Assembly: GCA_024402565.1 (NCBI GenBank)
Contig: JAKSTM010000007.1
Location: 1 to 64,000, forward strand
DNA: 64,000 nt
From: Treponema sp.
GTDB lineage: Bacteria; Spirochaetota; Spirochaetia; Treponematales; Treponemataceae
Reading direction: 5' to 3'
Shown: positions 32,729-42,994 of the stretch, piece by piece
Position numbering within the stretch: the stretch's first letter is position 1
Layout of the letters: each line of letters opens with the position of its first letter
Made by a program: the position numbers and the translations under genes
The notes under the pieces: generated by a model
The model's database searches: none
Seen by the model: the letters and a program-made list of their open reading frames with translations, nothing else
Told to the model about the DNA's origin: nothing

Positions 32729-33409
32729 TTACCACACAAACGGAATCAACCGGTATTTCACCTTCTGCTTATATTCACTGTAACCATTCAATTCCTGTTC
32801 AAGAAAAGCTTCTTCACCCTTTATTCTTTTCGCAATTATGAAAGGATATGCAAGAAAAATAATAAATCCAAATACAGAACCTAGAATCAGAGGCATGGTC
32901 ATAAACAAAAGCAAAGTTGAAGTATACATAGGATGTCTTACAATTCCGTAGAGGCCTGTATCAACAACAGTCTGATTTTCCTGAACTTCAATCGTGCGGC
33001 TTAAAAAAGTATTTTCTCTTAAAACTTCTGCATACATGATATAAGCCAAAACAAAAATTACAGAAGCGGCAATCACGCCCCACAAAGGAAGCTGATACCA
33101 GTGGAAACGGAACCCCAAACCAGACACAATAAAGCCAGCAAGAAACATAAGGCCACTGAGCATAATCACAAGTCCTTGATCATTCTGTTTTTCTTTAGCA
33201 TTCAGACGTTTTTCCAACAATTCAGGATTTTTGAACATCAAAATCACACCGGCAATCAGCATAGGAACAAAAAGAAGTCCCATGAACAACCAGCCGTTAA
33301 AAAATTTTAATGAGCCGGCAGGGATAAAAATCAACGCTCCTGCAACCACAATTCCTGCAAGATACTTAACCAGTGCACGAAGTAATAATTTTTTTGTCAT
33401 TCTTATCAC
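32729..33409 (-). CDS. Isoprenylcysteine carboxyl methyltransferase-like membrane protein
   Basis: 226 residues with about five transmembrane segments. The C-terminal signature TGLYGIVRHPMYTSTLLLF (about 152-170) and the later EEAFLEQELNGYSEYKQKVKYRLIP are the SAM-binding hallmarks of the ICMT/PEMT membrane methyltransferases. Bacterial members are mostly of unknown substrate. Its end lies 10 bases after the start of the GH2 gene's downstream side, in the same direction, so the two may be co-transcribed. Confidence 0.85.
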   Translation of the reverse strand: MIRMTKKLLLRALVKYLAGIVVAGALIFIPAGSLKFFNGWLFMGLLFVPMLIAGVILMFKNPELLEKRLNAKEKQNDQGLVIMLSGLMFLAGFIVSGLGFRFHWYQLPLWGVIAASVIFVLAYIMYAEVLRENTFLSRTIEVQENQTVVDTGLYGIVRHPMYTSTLLLFMTMPLILGSVFGFIIFLAYPFIIAKRIKGEEAFLEQELNGYSEYKQKVKYRLIPFVW

Positions 33410-33419
33410 CTTTTATTTT

Positions 33420-35885
33420 CTATCTTTTATCCGTAATTGATACTGAAGTTTTTTCACACATTCCATCAGCTGTAACTGTAAGGGTTACTTCTCCACTCTG
33501 GTAGCCTGAACGCAAAATTGCAAGGGCATGACCGCGGAAAGTTTTTGTAATATCGTCGGTGTAGTTTTCATCGGTGACCGGGTTTCCGCTTCCAAAACCA
33601 GAAAGTGTTGCAGGACCTTCCACAGTTGCTTTCAGCTGGATTTCAGCATCCGGAACGAGGGAGCCGTTTTCATCACAAACTTCAATATTTACAAAAATCA
33701 GGTCGTGACCGTCGGAAGACATTTCTGTTTTTTCCGGAGTAAGTTTAAGCTTGCAAGGTTTTCCAACAGTTGCAATTTCATCACGGCTTACTTCTTTTCC
33801 GTCTTTGTAACTGATGGCAGTAACCGTTCCTGATTCATAAACTGTTTCAAAGGTTGCAGTATTTGGCCAAGGGCGTTCTGTGCACACTTTCTTTTTACCA
33901 AGTGATTTTCCGTTTACAAGAACTTCTACTTCCTCGCTATTTGAATAAACTACCAGTTCAACAGGTTTTCCTTCAAAGCCGGTATAACTCCAGTTTTTGT
34001 ACACATAAGGAAAGCTCCACATTGTACCCATTTCGGCTTTTCCGTAGGTAGAAGGATGTTTTGAGAACAGATGGCACTTTGTACTTCCCCACACTACACT
34101 GCGGTATGCCCCCTGAGGCATCATGCGGCCCGTAATGTCGTAGTCAGCATCCCAAGCAGTGCGCCACGGAAAAGTTGTAGTTTGAGGAGGCAAAAGTTCC
34201 CAAGGCATTTTTTTTGCAAGAGGGTCATCTTTTTCTACGTACAAAGTTTTTCCAATTCCCGCTTCACCAAGGTAGTCCCATGCGGTCCATGTAAAGTCGC
34301 CGATTACATAAGGAAGTCGCTCCACCATCGGCCAGCGGAATCCGATTTCCCGTGGATAGTTTTCTGAACCAAGAATAACTCTGTTTGGGAACATTTTATG
34401 GTCATTTTCGTACAAATCTTCCATATAATTGTAGCCCACAACATCAAGGCCGTTTGTGAAAGGTTCTGTAACCATTTCCCATTTTAAAGAGTTTGGATCT
34501 TCCAAAGCGTTCTGCGCCTGATACTGGTTTTTAGCCAGTAAATCATCAAGGCCAGCCCACATTGAACAGATTCCGTTACTTACAGGACGGCTTCCGTCAA
34601 GACTGCGGACTTTTTCTGCAAGTTTTGTAGCAATGGTGTAACCGTTATTCAATCCGCCTCGTTCAGGAATTTCATTTCCAATAGACCACAAAATTACGCA
34701 AGGGTGTGAACGGTCACGCTTAATGAAAGCAGTTAAATCTTTTTCCCAGTCACTTTCAAAATAAAGGCTGTAATCGCTGGCACGTTTTGCAGTTCCCCAG
34801 GCATCAAAAGCTTCATCAAAAACGTACATGCCAAGTCGGTCGCAGGCTTCTATAAGAGCAGCAGACGGAGGATTGTGAGAAGTGCGGATTGCGTTGAATC
34901 CTTCTTCCTTAAGCCTACGGATTTTTCTGGTTTCAGCCTCGTACAAAGAAATAGCACCCAAAAGTCCGTTATCGTGATGGAGACAGCCGCCTTTAAGCTT
35001 TACAGTTTTTCCATTGATGCGAAGGCCTCGAACTGCATCGGCAGTAATTGTACGGATTCCAAAAAGAACAGAAGCTTCATCAACTGTGGTGCTTTTATCT
35101 TTTACCAAATGTGTACGGTAAACTCCAAGATTTTTGGCACTTGCTTTTACTGTATACAAAGCAGGATTATCCACATCCCACAAAACAGGATTTTCAAAGG
35201 CAAAGTCAATTCTTGCAGTTTCTGATTTTCTGCCGTTTACCTGGATAACCTGTTTTGCAGTCTTTTTTACTTCCCCACTTTTTTCTTCCACCATTTCAAC
35301 TGTTACTTCTACAAGGCGATTTTCAGAGGTGGCATTTTCTATTTCCACCTGAGCGTCAATAAATGCGTAACCGTCAGAAACTTCTTTTGTATGAACGTAA
35401 ACGCCGTTATTTGCAATATGTACTTTTGGACCGTGAACAAGTTTAACTCCCCGGTAAAGACCAGAACCTGTGTACCATCTGGAAGTCTGATTTGCACTGT
35501 TGTTCAGGTTTATGGTGATTCGGTTTTCTTCACCAAAAGTTACATAATCAGTTAAATCAACATAAAAAGGAGCATAACCATAATGCTGTAAACAAACGCG
35601 GCTTCCGTTCACATCAACAGAAGCGTTCAGCATGGCACCGTCAATGTAAATTCCAACGCAGTCGTCTTTCCATTCAAGTGGGATTTCCACAAACTTTGTG
35701 TAGTTAGTAAGGTCTCCTGCAAAATAGCCCATATCAAAGGCGGCAGGAGCATCTGGTCGCACCTCAGTACAAATCATTCCGTCATGAGGAAGATTTACAA
35801 CAGTTCCAGGATTTTCAAGGCCACCAACAGAGTCTAAAAGTCCGCGCCTGAAAGTCCATTCTTTATCAAGATTAGTGTAATTCAT
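33420..35885 (-). CDS. Glycoside hydrolase family 2 protein (beta-galactosidase-like)
   Basis: 821 residues from MNYTNLDKEW. Sugar-binding jelly roll, immunoglobulin-like and TIM-barrel domains follow in the usual GH2 order. The acid/base glutamate is in LWSIGNEIPERGG (about 395-407) and the nucleophile glutamate in VILGSENYPR (about 505). After the barrel come a DUF4982-type segment and a further Ig-like domain. There is no signal peptide, so it acts in the cytoplasm on imported oligosaccharides. It is divergent from the GH3 gene and probably belongs to the same sugar-use response. Confidence 0.9.
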   Translation of the reverse strand: MNYTNLDKEWTFRRGLLDSVGGLENPGTVVNLPHDGMICTEVRPDAPAAFDMGYFAGDLTNYTKFVEIPLEWKDDCVGIYIDGAMLNASVDVNGSRVCLQHYGYAPFYVDLTDYVTFGEENRITINLNNSANQTSRWYTGSGLYRGVKLVHGPKVHIANNGVYVHTKEVSDGYAFIDAQVEIENATSENRLVEVTVEMVEEKSGEVKKTAKQVIQVNGRKSETARIDFAFENPVLWDVDNPALYTVKASAKNLGVYRTHLVKDKSTTVDEASVLFGIRTITADAVRGLRINGKTVKLKGGCLHHDNGLLGAISLYEAETRKIRRLKEEGFNAIRTSHNPPSAALIEACDRLGMYVFDEAFDAWGTAKRASDYSLYFESDWEKDLTAFIKRDRSHPCVILWSIGNEIPERGGLNNGYTIATKLAEKVRSLDGSRPVSNGICSMWAGLDDLLAKNQYQAQNALEDPNSLKWEMVTEPFTNGLDVVGYNYMEDLYENDHKMFPNRVILGSENYPREIGFRWPMVERLPYVIGDFTWTAWDYLGEAGIGKTLYVEKDDPLAKKMPWELLPPQTTTFPWRTAWDADYDITGRMMPQGAYRSVVWGSTKCHLFSKHPSTYGKAEMGTMWSFPYVYKNWSYTGFEGKPVELVVYSNSEEVEVLVNGKSLGKKKVCTERPWPNTATFETVYESGTVTAISYKDGKEVSRDEIATVGKPCKLKLTPEKTEMSSDGHDLIFVNIEVCDENGSLVPDAEIQLKATVEGPATLSGFGSGNPVTDENYTDDITKTFRGHALAILRSGYQSGEVTLTVTADGMCEKTSVSITDKR

Positions 35886-36234
35886 ACTTTTAATTATATC
35901 ATTGAATAATGGATTCGAAACAGTCATGTTTAAATTTGAAGATAATTTACGGAGATTTGTTCATTTCTTTATATTTTATTCTCTAAAACTTGTTAGGATG
36001 TATGAAATTGTAGTCATATTTTATGACTTTATATTTTTTTTGCGTAAATTTCTCTTCTTTTATTTTGAAATTACGTTTCCGCCTGGCGATACATTAATAT
36101 AGCCAGTTTATAAATCCTGATTTTGGTGTCTTTTTTTCGTTCAATATTTATAAAAAACCGAAAAATATTGGTTGTTTTTAGTTAAATTACTCTTATAATT
36201 ACGGGAAACACCCTAAATATTAAGGAACTTTTAT
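35886..36234. promoter_or_regulatory. Divergent region between GH2 and GH3 genes
   Basis: About 350 bp without a gene. For the rightward GH3 gene, TTGTTT (36172-36177) and TATAAT (36194-36199) with a 16-base spacer form a good promoter. An inverted repeat (CAATATTT/AAATATTG, about 36142-36170) lies directly upstream of the -35 box and could bind a regulator. The leftward promoter for GH2 is not evident. Confidence 0.55.
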
Positions 36235-38685
36235 ATGTCACAGAAATGGTTTCGCCACAAATATCAGCCTTGTCTTCCCCTTGGTGAAGACGGTACAAGA
36301 ATTTCATGTTCAAAGGAACATATTGAACTTTCAAGAAAAATAGCCCGTGAAGGCATCATTCTTCTTAAAAATGATTCAAAAATCCTCCCTTTGAACAAAA
36401 AATCTGCAAATAATAAGATTGTTCTTCTTGGAAAAGCCTCTGAAGAATACATTAAAGGTGGCGGTGGTTCGGGAGATGTATATACAAAATATGTCCGCAC
36501 TCTTTACGAAGCCTTCTCTGAAAAGGCTGCAGCCGGAGAAATCCAGCTTTACACAGAACTCCACGACTTCTATGCAGAAGAAGTTTCAAAACAGCATAAA
36601 GCAGGTGCGGCACCAGGAATGACCCGTGAAATGGCCCTTTCTGATGCACAGCTTAAAGCCGCAGCAGACTTTACAGACACAGCAGTTGTAACAATTTGCC
36701 GTTTCTCTGGCGAAGGCTGGGACCGCTTCTGCGATTTAGGAAAAGAAATCCATACAGAACCAATGGAACCAAACCCTTGGGAAAGCGAAGCAACACTTGG
36801 CGAAGCCGGTGAAGCAGTTTTCCAGAAAGGTGATTTCTATCTTTCAAATGAAGAAGCCACTATGGTTGCCGCCGCAAAAAAATACTTCAAGCATATTATC
36901 GTGCTTCTGAACGTTGGCGGAATCGTAGACACATGCTGGTTCAAAGATGATTCACAGATTGAAAGCGTTCTCTACATCGGACAGGGCGGACTTGAAGGAG
37001 CCTGCGCTGCTGCCGACATTTTCTGCGGAACAGAAAGCCCAAGCGGAAAGCTTACAGACACATTCGCAAAAGCCCTTGCAGACTACCCTTCAACAGATAC
37101 ATTCCATGACTACAACGACCGCGTTGAATATGTAGAAGATATTTTTGTAGGTTACCGCTACTTCAACACAGTGCCGGGAAAAATGGACCGCGTAAACTAT
37201 CCTTTCGGATTCGGCTTAAGCTACACAACTTTCAAAATCGAAAGCCTTAATGAAGACGTTACAGAAGACAAAATCCGCATTACAATACGCGTTACAAACA
37301 CAGGAAACTACGCGGGTAAAGAAATCGTACAGGCATACTACTCGGCTCCAAAAGGAAAGCTGGAAAAAGCCGCAGTTGAACTTGCCGCTTTCAAAAAGAC
37401 TCCACTCCTTGCTCCAAACGAATCGTGTGTTCTTGAACTTGCATTTGATGCAGGACGCATGGCAAGTTACGATGACGAAGGCGCCGTAACAAAATCGGCA
37501 TGGGTAATGGAAAAAGGCGAATACAAAATCTTCTTTGGAAATTCTTCTGTAAACCTGACTGCCGCAAAATCACTTGTTCTTAATGAAGACAAAGTTGTTC
37601 AGCAACTTTCACAGAAACTTGCTCCAAGAAAACTTAGTCGCCGCATGCTTTCTGACGGAACTTTCAAAACTCTTGAAACTTCTGAATACGATCCTCTTCC
37701 ACGTCCTGAAATCTTCAAAACTCTGGACAGACTCGAAGGACTTACACCTCAGGTTCGCTATGAACCACGTGCATATATTTTTGACAACTGGAAGTGCCCT
37801 CGCCCAACTTTAATGGACGTTGTAAATAGAAAAATCACAATCGATGATCTCGTAAACGCTCTTTCAAAAGAAGACTGGGCATGCATTCTTGGTGCACAGC
37901 CTTCAACTGGGGTCGGCAACACTTACGGTATGGGAAACAATCCAAAATTCCAGGTGCCAAACATCATGACTGCAGACGGTCCTGCCGGTATGCGCATTGC
38001 TCCTGAATGTGGAGTTTATACAACAGCCTGGCCATGTGCTACAACAATCGCTTCTACATGGAACCTGGATTTTGCCCGCGCTTACGGTGAATCAGTTGCA
38101 AAAGAAGTAAAGGAAAACAACGTCGGAATCTGGCTTGCTCCTGGTATGAATATTCACAGAAGTCCTCTCTGTGGAAGAAACTTTGAATACTACTCAGAAG
38201 ATCCTTTTGTAACAGGTTCAATGGCATCGGCAGTTGTAAAAGGCGTTCAGTCACAGGGAATTGCTGCAACTCCAAAACACTTTGCTTTCAACAACAAGGA
38301 AACAAACCGCAAGAACAGCGATTCAATCGTAAGCGAACGCGCAGCCCGCGAAATCTACCTCCGCGCATTTGAACAGTGTGTAAAGGAAGCAGATCCTTGG
38401 GTAATCATGAGTGCTTACAACATCGTAAACGGCTGGCACACATCTGAATGCCGCGAACTTCTTACAGATATCCTCCGCGGCGAATGGGGCTACAAAGGTC
38501 TTGTCTGCACTGACTGGTGGACACGCGGTGAACACTGGCGCGAAGTTCAGGCTGGTAACGATGTAAAAATGGCTGCAGGTTTCCCAGAAGAACTCCTTGA
38601 GGCCATGGAAGACGGACGCCTTTCTGAAACTGACGTAAAGACATCGGTAAAACGCGTTCTTGAAATGATCATGAAACTGGACTAA
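36235..38685 (+). CDS. Glycoside hydrolase family 3 with permuted domain order
   Basis: 816 residues. The alpha/beta sandwich that is normally C-terminal comes first (REGIILLKNDSKILPLN, about 41-57). It is followed by the fibronectin-III-like domain (about 300-430). The TIM-barrel with DGPAGMR, APGMNIHRSPLCGRNFEYYSED and the nucleophile aspartate in CTDWW (about 760) sits at the C-terminus. This reversed order is known in some rumen beta-glucosidases. No signal peptide, so cytoplasmic. Codon use is richer in C-ending codons than in its neighbours, which suggests high expression. Followed by a strong terminator. Confidence 0.92.
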   Translation: MSQKWFRHKYQPCLPLGEDGTRISCSKEHIELSRKIAREGIILLKNDSKILPLNKKSANNKIVLLGKASEEYIKGGGGSGDVYTKYVRTLYEAFSEKAAAGEIQLYTELHDFYAEEVSKQHKAGAAPGMTREMALSDAQLKAAADFTDTAVVTICRFSGEGWDRFCDLGKEIHTEPMEPNPWESEATLGEAGEAVFQKGDFYLSNEEATMVAAAKKYFKHIIVLLNVGGIVDTCWFKDDSQIESVLYIGQGGLEGACAAADIFCGTESPSGKLTDTFAKALADYPSTDTFHDYNDRVEYVEDIFVGYRYFNTVPGKMDRVNYPFGFGLSYTTFKIESLNEDVTEDKIRITIRVTNTGNYAGKEIVQAYYSAPKGKLEKAAVELAAFKKTPLLAPNESCVLELAFDAGRMASYDDEGAVTKSAWVMEKGEYKIFFGNSSVNLTAAKSLVLNEDKVVQQLSQKLAPRKLSRRMLSDGTFKTLETSEYDPLPRPEIFKTLDRLEGLTPQVRYEPRAYIFDNWKCPRPTLMDVVNRKITIDDLVNALSKEDWACILGAQPSTGVGNTYGMGNNPKFQVPNIMTADGPAGMRIAPECGVYTTAWPCATTIASTWNLDFARAYGESVAKEVKENNVGIWLAPGMNIHRSPLCGRNFEYYSEDPFVTGSMASAVVKGVQSQGIAATPKHFAFNNKETNRKNSDSIVSERAAREIYLRAFEQCVKEADPWVIMSAYNIVNGWHTSECRELLTDILRGEWGYKGLVCTDWWTRGEHWREVQAGNDVKMAAGFPEELLEAMEDGRLSETDVKTSVKRVLEMIMKLD

Positions 38686-38710
38686 AAAGTTCATTTTTTG
38701 GCACATATAG

Positions 38711-38745
38711 ATCCCGGCTGGTGAGAACTAGCCGGGATTTTTTTT
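38711..38745 (+). terminator. Rho-independent terminator after the GH3 gene
   Basis: A 9-bp stem (ATCCCGGCT with AGCCGGGAT) encloses an 10-base loop and is followed by eight T. It isolates the GH3 transcript from the chemoreceptor gene. Confidence 0.92.
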
Positions 38746-38848
38746 CAAATGATTCCCAAAAACTCTAAATTTCACTAATTTTTCTTCAATGTTGTATAAT
38801 TTCGTGGTATAATATGTCCAAAATATCCACTTGCATGAGGTTTTAAAC

Positions 38849-40705
38849 ATGGGCGATAGATTTGCAAAATATCCTGTACGCGCAAAAGTTTTTCTGATTC
38901 TTTTCTTTGTAGCACAATTCTTCTTGCATCCTGTTTTTATTAAGTTCATTTACGAAATAGATTTAACTGAATATGTACAGACAATACTACGTCCTTCGGT
39001 TTTGATTTATATTCTGGTTTATATAGCCGCTGGTTTCGTATTTGTCAGATTCTTCACTAACCTTATTGAAACTCACAATGGAAAGGTAATGTCTGCTCAA
39101 AAAACAAGTAGGAAGCACTTTATTGCAGGTTATGCGTTAATAGCTTTAGCAACTGCCAATTCTTTTATTTTTTCATTTTTATTTTGCGGCGCATTTAATA
39201 GTCTTTCTTTTGGTCGGGAAATTCATACAGGTGCTTTTGCAGTAGGAACTTTTGGACTTTGGTTGATGATCGATACTTTCTTCTATCTGAATTGGATGAG
39301 ATATACAGAAGAATCCATGCAGCATATTCATTTTAATGCCAAAAATAAGTTCATGCCTGTTATGTTTAAATATATAATTGTTTCTTCTACATCAACAGTT
39401 GCACTTTCCTGCCTTTGTTTAGCTCCTTTGCTTAATCCAGGATTTGCTGAACTGGAAATGACAAAACTTCTTGTTTCAAAATGTCTGCCACTGGCAGTTT
39501 TTGGAATTATTTTTGCAGTTTCTGACTTTATTACTGCGACAAAGCAAATCGTAGATCGTATAAACGATACAGTAAATTTCTCAAAAGTTTTGGCAGAGGG
39601 AAATTATTCTCAGGAAAACTTAAAAATTGTTTCAAGAGATGAATTAGGTGTATTAGCCCTTAATTTCAATAAATTCTTTGGATCAAATAAAAAGCTTTTA
39701 AAGGGAATTGCAACCACTGCTGAATCATCAAATCTGTATGCAAAAGAATCTAAAGACAGCATGCAGGATATTTCATCTTCTGTCACACAGATTGTAAATA
39801 ATATTAGTGAAGTTCAAAATCAGATGAATCAACAGACAGATGGAGTTCAAAAAGCTTCAACTGCTATGAATAAAATTCTGAATAATATTACAAAACTTAA
39901 TTCAAATATTGATAGTCAATCAGCGGCAGTAGAAGAAAGTTCTGCTGCGGTACGTGAAATGGTTGCAAATATTCAGAGCGTTACAGATATTCTTGAAAAA
40001 AATGAACAGTCAACAAAACAGCTGGGAGATGCCAGTGAAATTGGTCAGACAAAGATTAAGGAATCAGTAGCACTTTCAGAAAAGATTATTGCAGAGTCTA
40101 GTGGACTTGTAGACGCTTCAAAAGTAATTCAGGCTATTGCAAGTCAGACAAATCTTCTTGCAATGAATGCTGCAATTGAAGCGGCACATGCAGGAGAAGC
40201 TGGAAAAGGCTTTAGTGTTGTTGCTGACGAAATCAGAAAGCTTGCTGAACAATCTAATGAGCAGGGAAAGAAAATTACAGAAAGCTTAAACGAACTTCAA
40301 TCTATTATTTCAGGAGTTTCTTCAAGTACAAAACAATTGGAATCTCAATTCAACATTATTTATGATTTGACAAAGGTTGTTCAGGAACAAGAAAGCGTTG
40401 TTATGAATGCCATGAAGGAACAGACAGAAGGTTCTATCCAGGTTCTGGAAGCAATCAAAAATATTGATGAATCTACTCTTGAAGTAAAACATGGATCTCA
40501 GGAAATGCTTGCTGGAGGAAAAGAGATTTCAGAAGAAATGAATATTCTTGATTCTGCAACTGCCACTATGAGTAATTATGTCTCAGAAATGTCAAATGGA
40601 ACTCAATCGATTATTCAGGCGGTAGAAAAAGGAAATAATGCCACAACACAGAATATGAAATCAATTGATGAACTTGGTTCTGAAATCAAAAAATTCAAAT
40701 TATAG
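38849..40705 (+). CDS. Methyl-accepting chemotaxis protein
   Basis: 618 residues from the ATG with a GAGGT box. About six hydrophobic segments occupy the first 235 residues, a membrane-embedded sensor rather than a periplasmic one. A HAMP-like linker and the signalling coiled coil follow. The hairpin tip that contacts CheA and CheW ([20 protein letters not shown]) is at about 434-453. No pentapeptide tether for CheR is visible at the C-terminus. The ligand is unknown; a role near the sugar enzymes cannot be inferred from order alone. Confidence 0.92.
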   Translation: MGDRFAKYPVRAKVFLILFFVAQFFLHPVFIKFIYEIDLTEYVQTILRPSVLIYILVYIAAGFVFVRFFTNLIETHNGKVMSAQKTSRKHFIAGYALIALATANSFIFSFLFCGAFNSLSFGREIHTGAFAVGTFGLWLMIDTFFYLNWMRYTEESMQHIHFNAKNKFMPVMFKYIIVSSTSTVALSCLCLAPLLNPGFAELEMTKLLVSKCLPLAVFGIIFAVSDFITATKQIVDRINDTVNFSKVLAEGNYSQENLKIVSRDELGVLALNFNKFFGSNKKLLKGIATTAESSNLYAKESKDSMQDISSSVTQIVNNISEVQNQMNQQTDGVQKASTAMNKILNNITKLNSNIDSQSAAVEESSAAVREMVANIQSVTDILEKNEQSTKQLGDASEIGQTKIKESVALSEKIIAESSGLVDASKVIQAIASQTNLLAMNAAIEAAHAGEAGKGFSVVADEIRKLAEQSNEQGKKITESLNELQSIISGVSSSTKQLESQFNIIYDLTKVVQEQESVVMNAMKEQTEGSIQVLEAIKNIDESTLEVKHGSQEMLAGGKEISEEMNILDSATATMSNYVSEMSNGTQSIIQAVEKGNNATTQNMKSIDELGSEIKKFKL

Positions 40706-40778
40706 AATTCGAATTTTCCCTGTTTCATCGCAGGGAACTACAATCCATTTAATTTCAACTTCTCCTTTGTTCGATTTT

Positions 40779-41219
40779 TTACGAATCTTTTCCTGTCAAA
40801 GCCCTGCTTGTTCCCCACCAGCCCGGCATCAATTCTCCAAGTGTTACAGTCTTACGAGATTCATAATCTGTCATGATTTCCATGTTGCGATTTTCATAAG
40901 AAAGTTGCATCAAAAATTCTCGGCAGGCACCGCAAGGCATTCCGCTTCCTTCCACATCGCCCCGGGGAGCTTCATCCCTAAAAGCAATCAGCCGCTTTAT
41001 TACAGTCTGCCCGCTGTTTACATACATATTCAATGCTGCAACCCGTTCAGCACAAAGATTCATTACACCGCTGCAGCCCTCAATACAAAAGCCGGTATAG
41101 ATTTCCCCGTTTTCGCTCTCAATGGCACAAACCACATGATGAGCATAAATAAAAGGAGACACATCTTCCGGATGATACTGCTCCTTTGCCGCTAAATATA
41201 ATTTTTCCCAAATGTCCAT
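40779..41219 (-). CDS. Cytidine deaminase family protein
   Basis: 146 residues from an ATG with GGAGG upstream. Zinc-binding motifs are CAERVAAL (Cys and catalytic Glu) and MPCGACREFL. The length and motif spacing are those of the CDA/blasticidin-S deaminase group, which deaminates cytidine or related bases. The C-terminal tail (PGWWGTSRAL) differs from housekeeping cytidine deaminase. No neighbouring nucleoside genes are present. Confidence 0.85.
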   Translation of the reverse strand: MDIWEKLYLAAKEQYHPEDVSPFIYAHHVVCAIESENGEIYTGFCIEGCSGVMNLCAERVAALNMYVNSGQTVIKRLIAFRDEAPRGDVEGSGMPCGACREFLMQLSYENRNMEIMTDYESRKTVTLGELMPGWWGTSRALTGKDS

Positions 41220-41300
41220 AGTCTTATATCCTCCTCCAACATAATTATACAATTATTACAAAAAAATATCGCCCTAAAAGTTTTTCCATTCAAAATTTTG

Positions 41301-41400
41301 CGCCAGTGCAGTTTCCTACTCGCAACTCAGAGCTTGCCTACGGCCGGCCCTTGCGGGCTCTGGCGCAAGCGCCAGCCTCTTCGTTTCTCGGGCGTGCTTA
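41301..41400. repeat. GC-rich hairpin-bearing intergenic element
   Basis: About 100 bp of clearly higher GC than its AT-rich surroundings. It contains two compact palindromes, GCCCTTGCGGGC (41347-41358) and TGGCGCAAGCGCCA (41361-41374), plus GGCCGGCC. It encodes nothing obvious. It resembles REP-like or MITE-like dispersed elements; only one copy is in the window, so the repeat status is unproven. Confidence 0.5.
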
Positions 41401-41506
41401 AGTTTTCAGCTGAACAACAGCATTCCCTATTCTAGCAGATTCATATTTTTGCTAGAATTATGCAAAAACGTTGGCAGCCGTGTACACAGCCCATTTGGAG
41501 AGTATT

Positions 41507-42550
41507 ATGAAAAAGTTAAAAATCGTGATTTTTGTTGTTTGCTTGATTTCATCATTTTCAGCTTTCGCTTTGGAAAATAAAGGGCCTCGAATTTATCTTT
41601 ACGGTGAAACTCATAATCAAAAAGTTCAATATGAAGAAGAACTGAAAGCCTGGCAGAATTTTTATAATAATCAGAATATGCGGCATCTTTTTATTGAAAG
41701 TGGATATTCAACTGCGCAAATGTTAAATCAGTGGATGAAAGCTGAAGATGATTCTATTTTGCTCGAGATTTACGAAAACTGGAAAGGAACACAGGCCTAT
41801 GGTCAGGCAAATCTGGATTTTTACAAAGGGATAAAAAAAACTTGTCCGGAAACAATTTTTCATGGAACAGATGTTGGTCATCAATATTCAACAAATGACA
41901 GAATGTTGCTTCGTCAACTGGAAGAAAAAGGGCTGACTGACTGCGAAGAGTATAAAATTACATTGTTAAATATAACTCAGGCTATGGATTATTATGGCAC
42001 AAAAGATGATGCAGTCAGAGAAAATTACATGGTGGCAAATTTTATAAGAGAATTTGATTCTCTGCCAGAAACTGAAAAAATTATGGGAATTTATGGCAGT
42101 GCTCACGTTTTTGATGAAAAAGATTGGTCTGGAAAAGTTCCTTCCATGATAAAACAAATCAGAAAGAATTATAAAAACTCCAAAGACTTAATTGTAACTA
42201 CAGATATTTCTTACCTGAAAACAGAAATAGAACCTTTAGGAACAGAAGAGTTTACAATTAAAGGCAAAGTTTACAAAGCAAGTTATTTTGGAGAACAGGA
42301 TTTAACTGGTTTTAAAGATTATAAGTGTCGTAAATACTGGCGCATTGAAAATCCAGATGAAACATTGATGAAACTCAGATCAAAAATGGATTGTCTTCCC
42401 TACGACAATTACATAATGCCTATAAAAGTTGGCGATGTTTTGAGAGTTGAATATACAAAACTAAATGATTCAAAATCAGTTGTTTATTACAGAGCTGATA
42501 GAAAAATATACGAAGGCCAGCTTTGCACAAATCGGATTTTGAAGGAATAG
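41507..42550 (+). CDS. Exported EreA/ChaN-like protein
   Basis: 347 residues from an ATG with GGAG 6 bases upstream. A signal peptide (MKKLKIVIFVVCLISSFSAFA) is cleaved. The mature part starts with IYLYGETHNQ, then FIESGYS, HGTDVGH and GIYGSAHVF. These are the His- and Glu-bearing motifs of the erythromycin-esterase/ChaN/TraB fold. Members bind heme or iron, or hydrolyse esters. The extra C-terminal domain (about 240-347) is not recognised. It stands alone with its own upstream region. Confidence 0.7.
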   Translation: MKKLKIVIFVVCLISSFSAFALENKGPRIYLYGETHNQKVQYEEELKAWQNFYNNQNMRHLFIESGYSTAQMLNQWMKAEDDSILLEIYENWKGTQAYGQANLDFYKGIKKTCPETIFHGTDVGHQYSTNDRMLLRQLEEKGLTDCEEYKITLLNITQAMDYYGTKDDAVRENYMVANFIREFDSLPETEKIMGIYGSAHVFDEKDWSGKVPSMIKQIRKNYKNSKDLIVTTDISYLKTEIEPLGTEEFTIKGKVYKASYFGEQDLTGFKDYKCRKYWRIENPDETLMKLRSKMDCLPYDNYIMPIKVGDVLRVEYTKLNDSKSVVYYRADRKIYEGQLCTNRILKE

Positions 42551-42591
42551 CAAGAGTATAATAAAAAAAAAAGAATGGAAAAATAATTTTG

Positions 42592-42978
42592 TCACAGAAC
42601 AGCGGTTCCTGAGTCTATCGAAGAACTATGCATCTTCACTCCTTCCGCCCGCAACATTTTCTCCTGCACTTCCGGGCCGCCAAGTCCAAAGTTTTTTCCC
42701 ATACTTCCGCTGGCATTCACCACTCTGTGACAAGGAACCCGACCAATTCCCATTTCGCGGAACCTGGCCTCCATTTCAGAATTAATTTCGAAATCCCCAG
42801 TGTAACCGCATTCCCTTGCAAGCTCTACAAAAGGCACAGGATTTTTATGCATGGCATTTCCTACCACACGGGCCAAGTTTTTGTTCCCGGCCGCCTCTGC
42901 CACCTGTCCGTAAGTCATTACTTGGCCCACAGGAATTCCCGCCACAATTCTGTAGATTTTAAGTTCAAGATCTGTCAT
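42592..42978 (-). CDS. MGMT family DNA alkyltransferase-like protein with an insert
   Basis: 128 residues without an N-terminal domain. The helix-turn-helix (VGQVMTYGQVAEAAG) and the active-site PCHRVV are intact, so alkyl transfer to the cysteine is possible. Between NPVPF and the PCHRVV motif lies about 28 extra residues (ELARECGYTGDFEINSEMEA and so on) that other family members lack. It might shape a different DNA substrate or disturb folding. A 42-bp perfect palindrome lies just upstream of its ribosome site. Confidence 0.8.
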   Translation of the reverse strand: MTDLELKIYRIVAGIPVGQVMTYGQVAEAAGNKNLARVVGNAMHKNPVPFVELARECGYTGDFEINSEMEARFREMGIGRVPCHRVVNASGSMGKNFGLGGPEVQEKMLRAEGVKMHSSSIDSGTAVL

Positions 42979-42994
42979 CGGTTTATTTCCTCTT

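Noticed and set aside
35902-36102. 66-codon rightward frame in the GH2/GH3 gap
   Set aside because: Phe/Tyr-rich, no ribosome site, and it overlaps the start of the GH2 gene; more likely non-coding control sequence.
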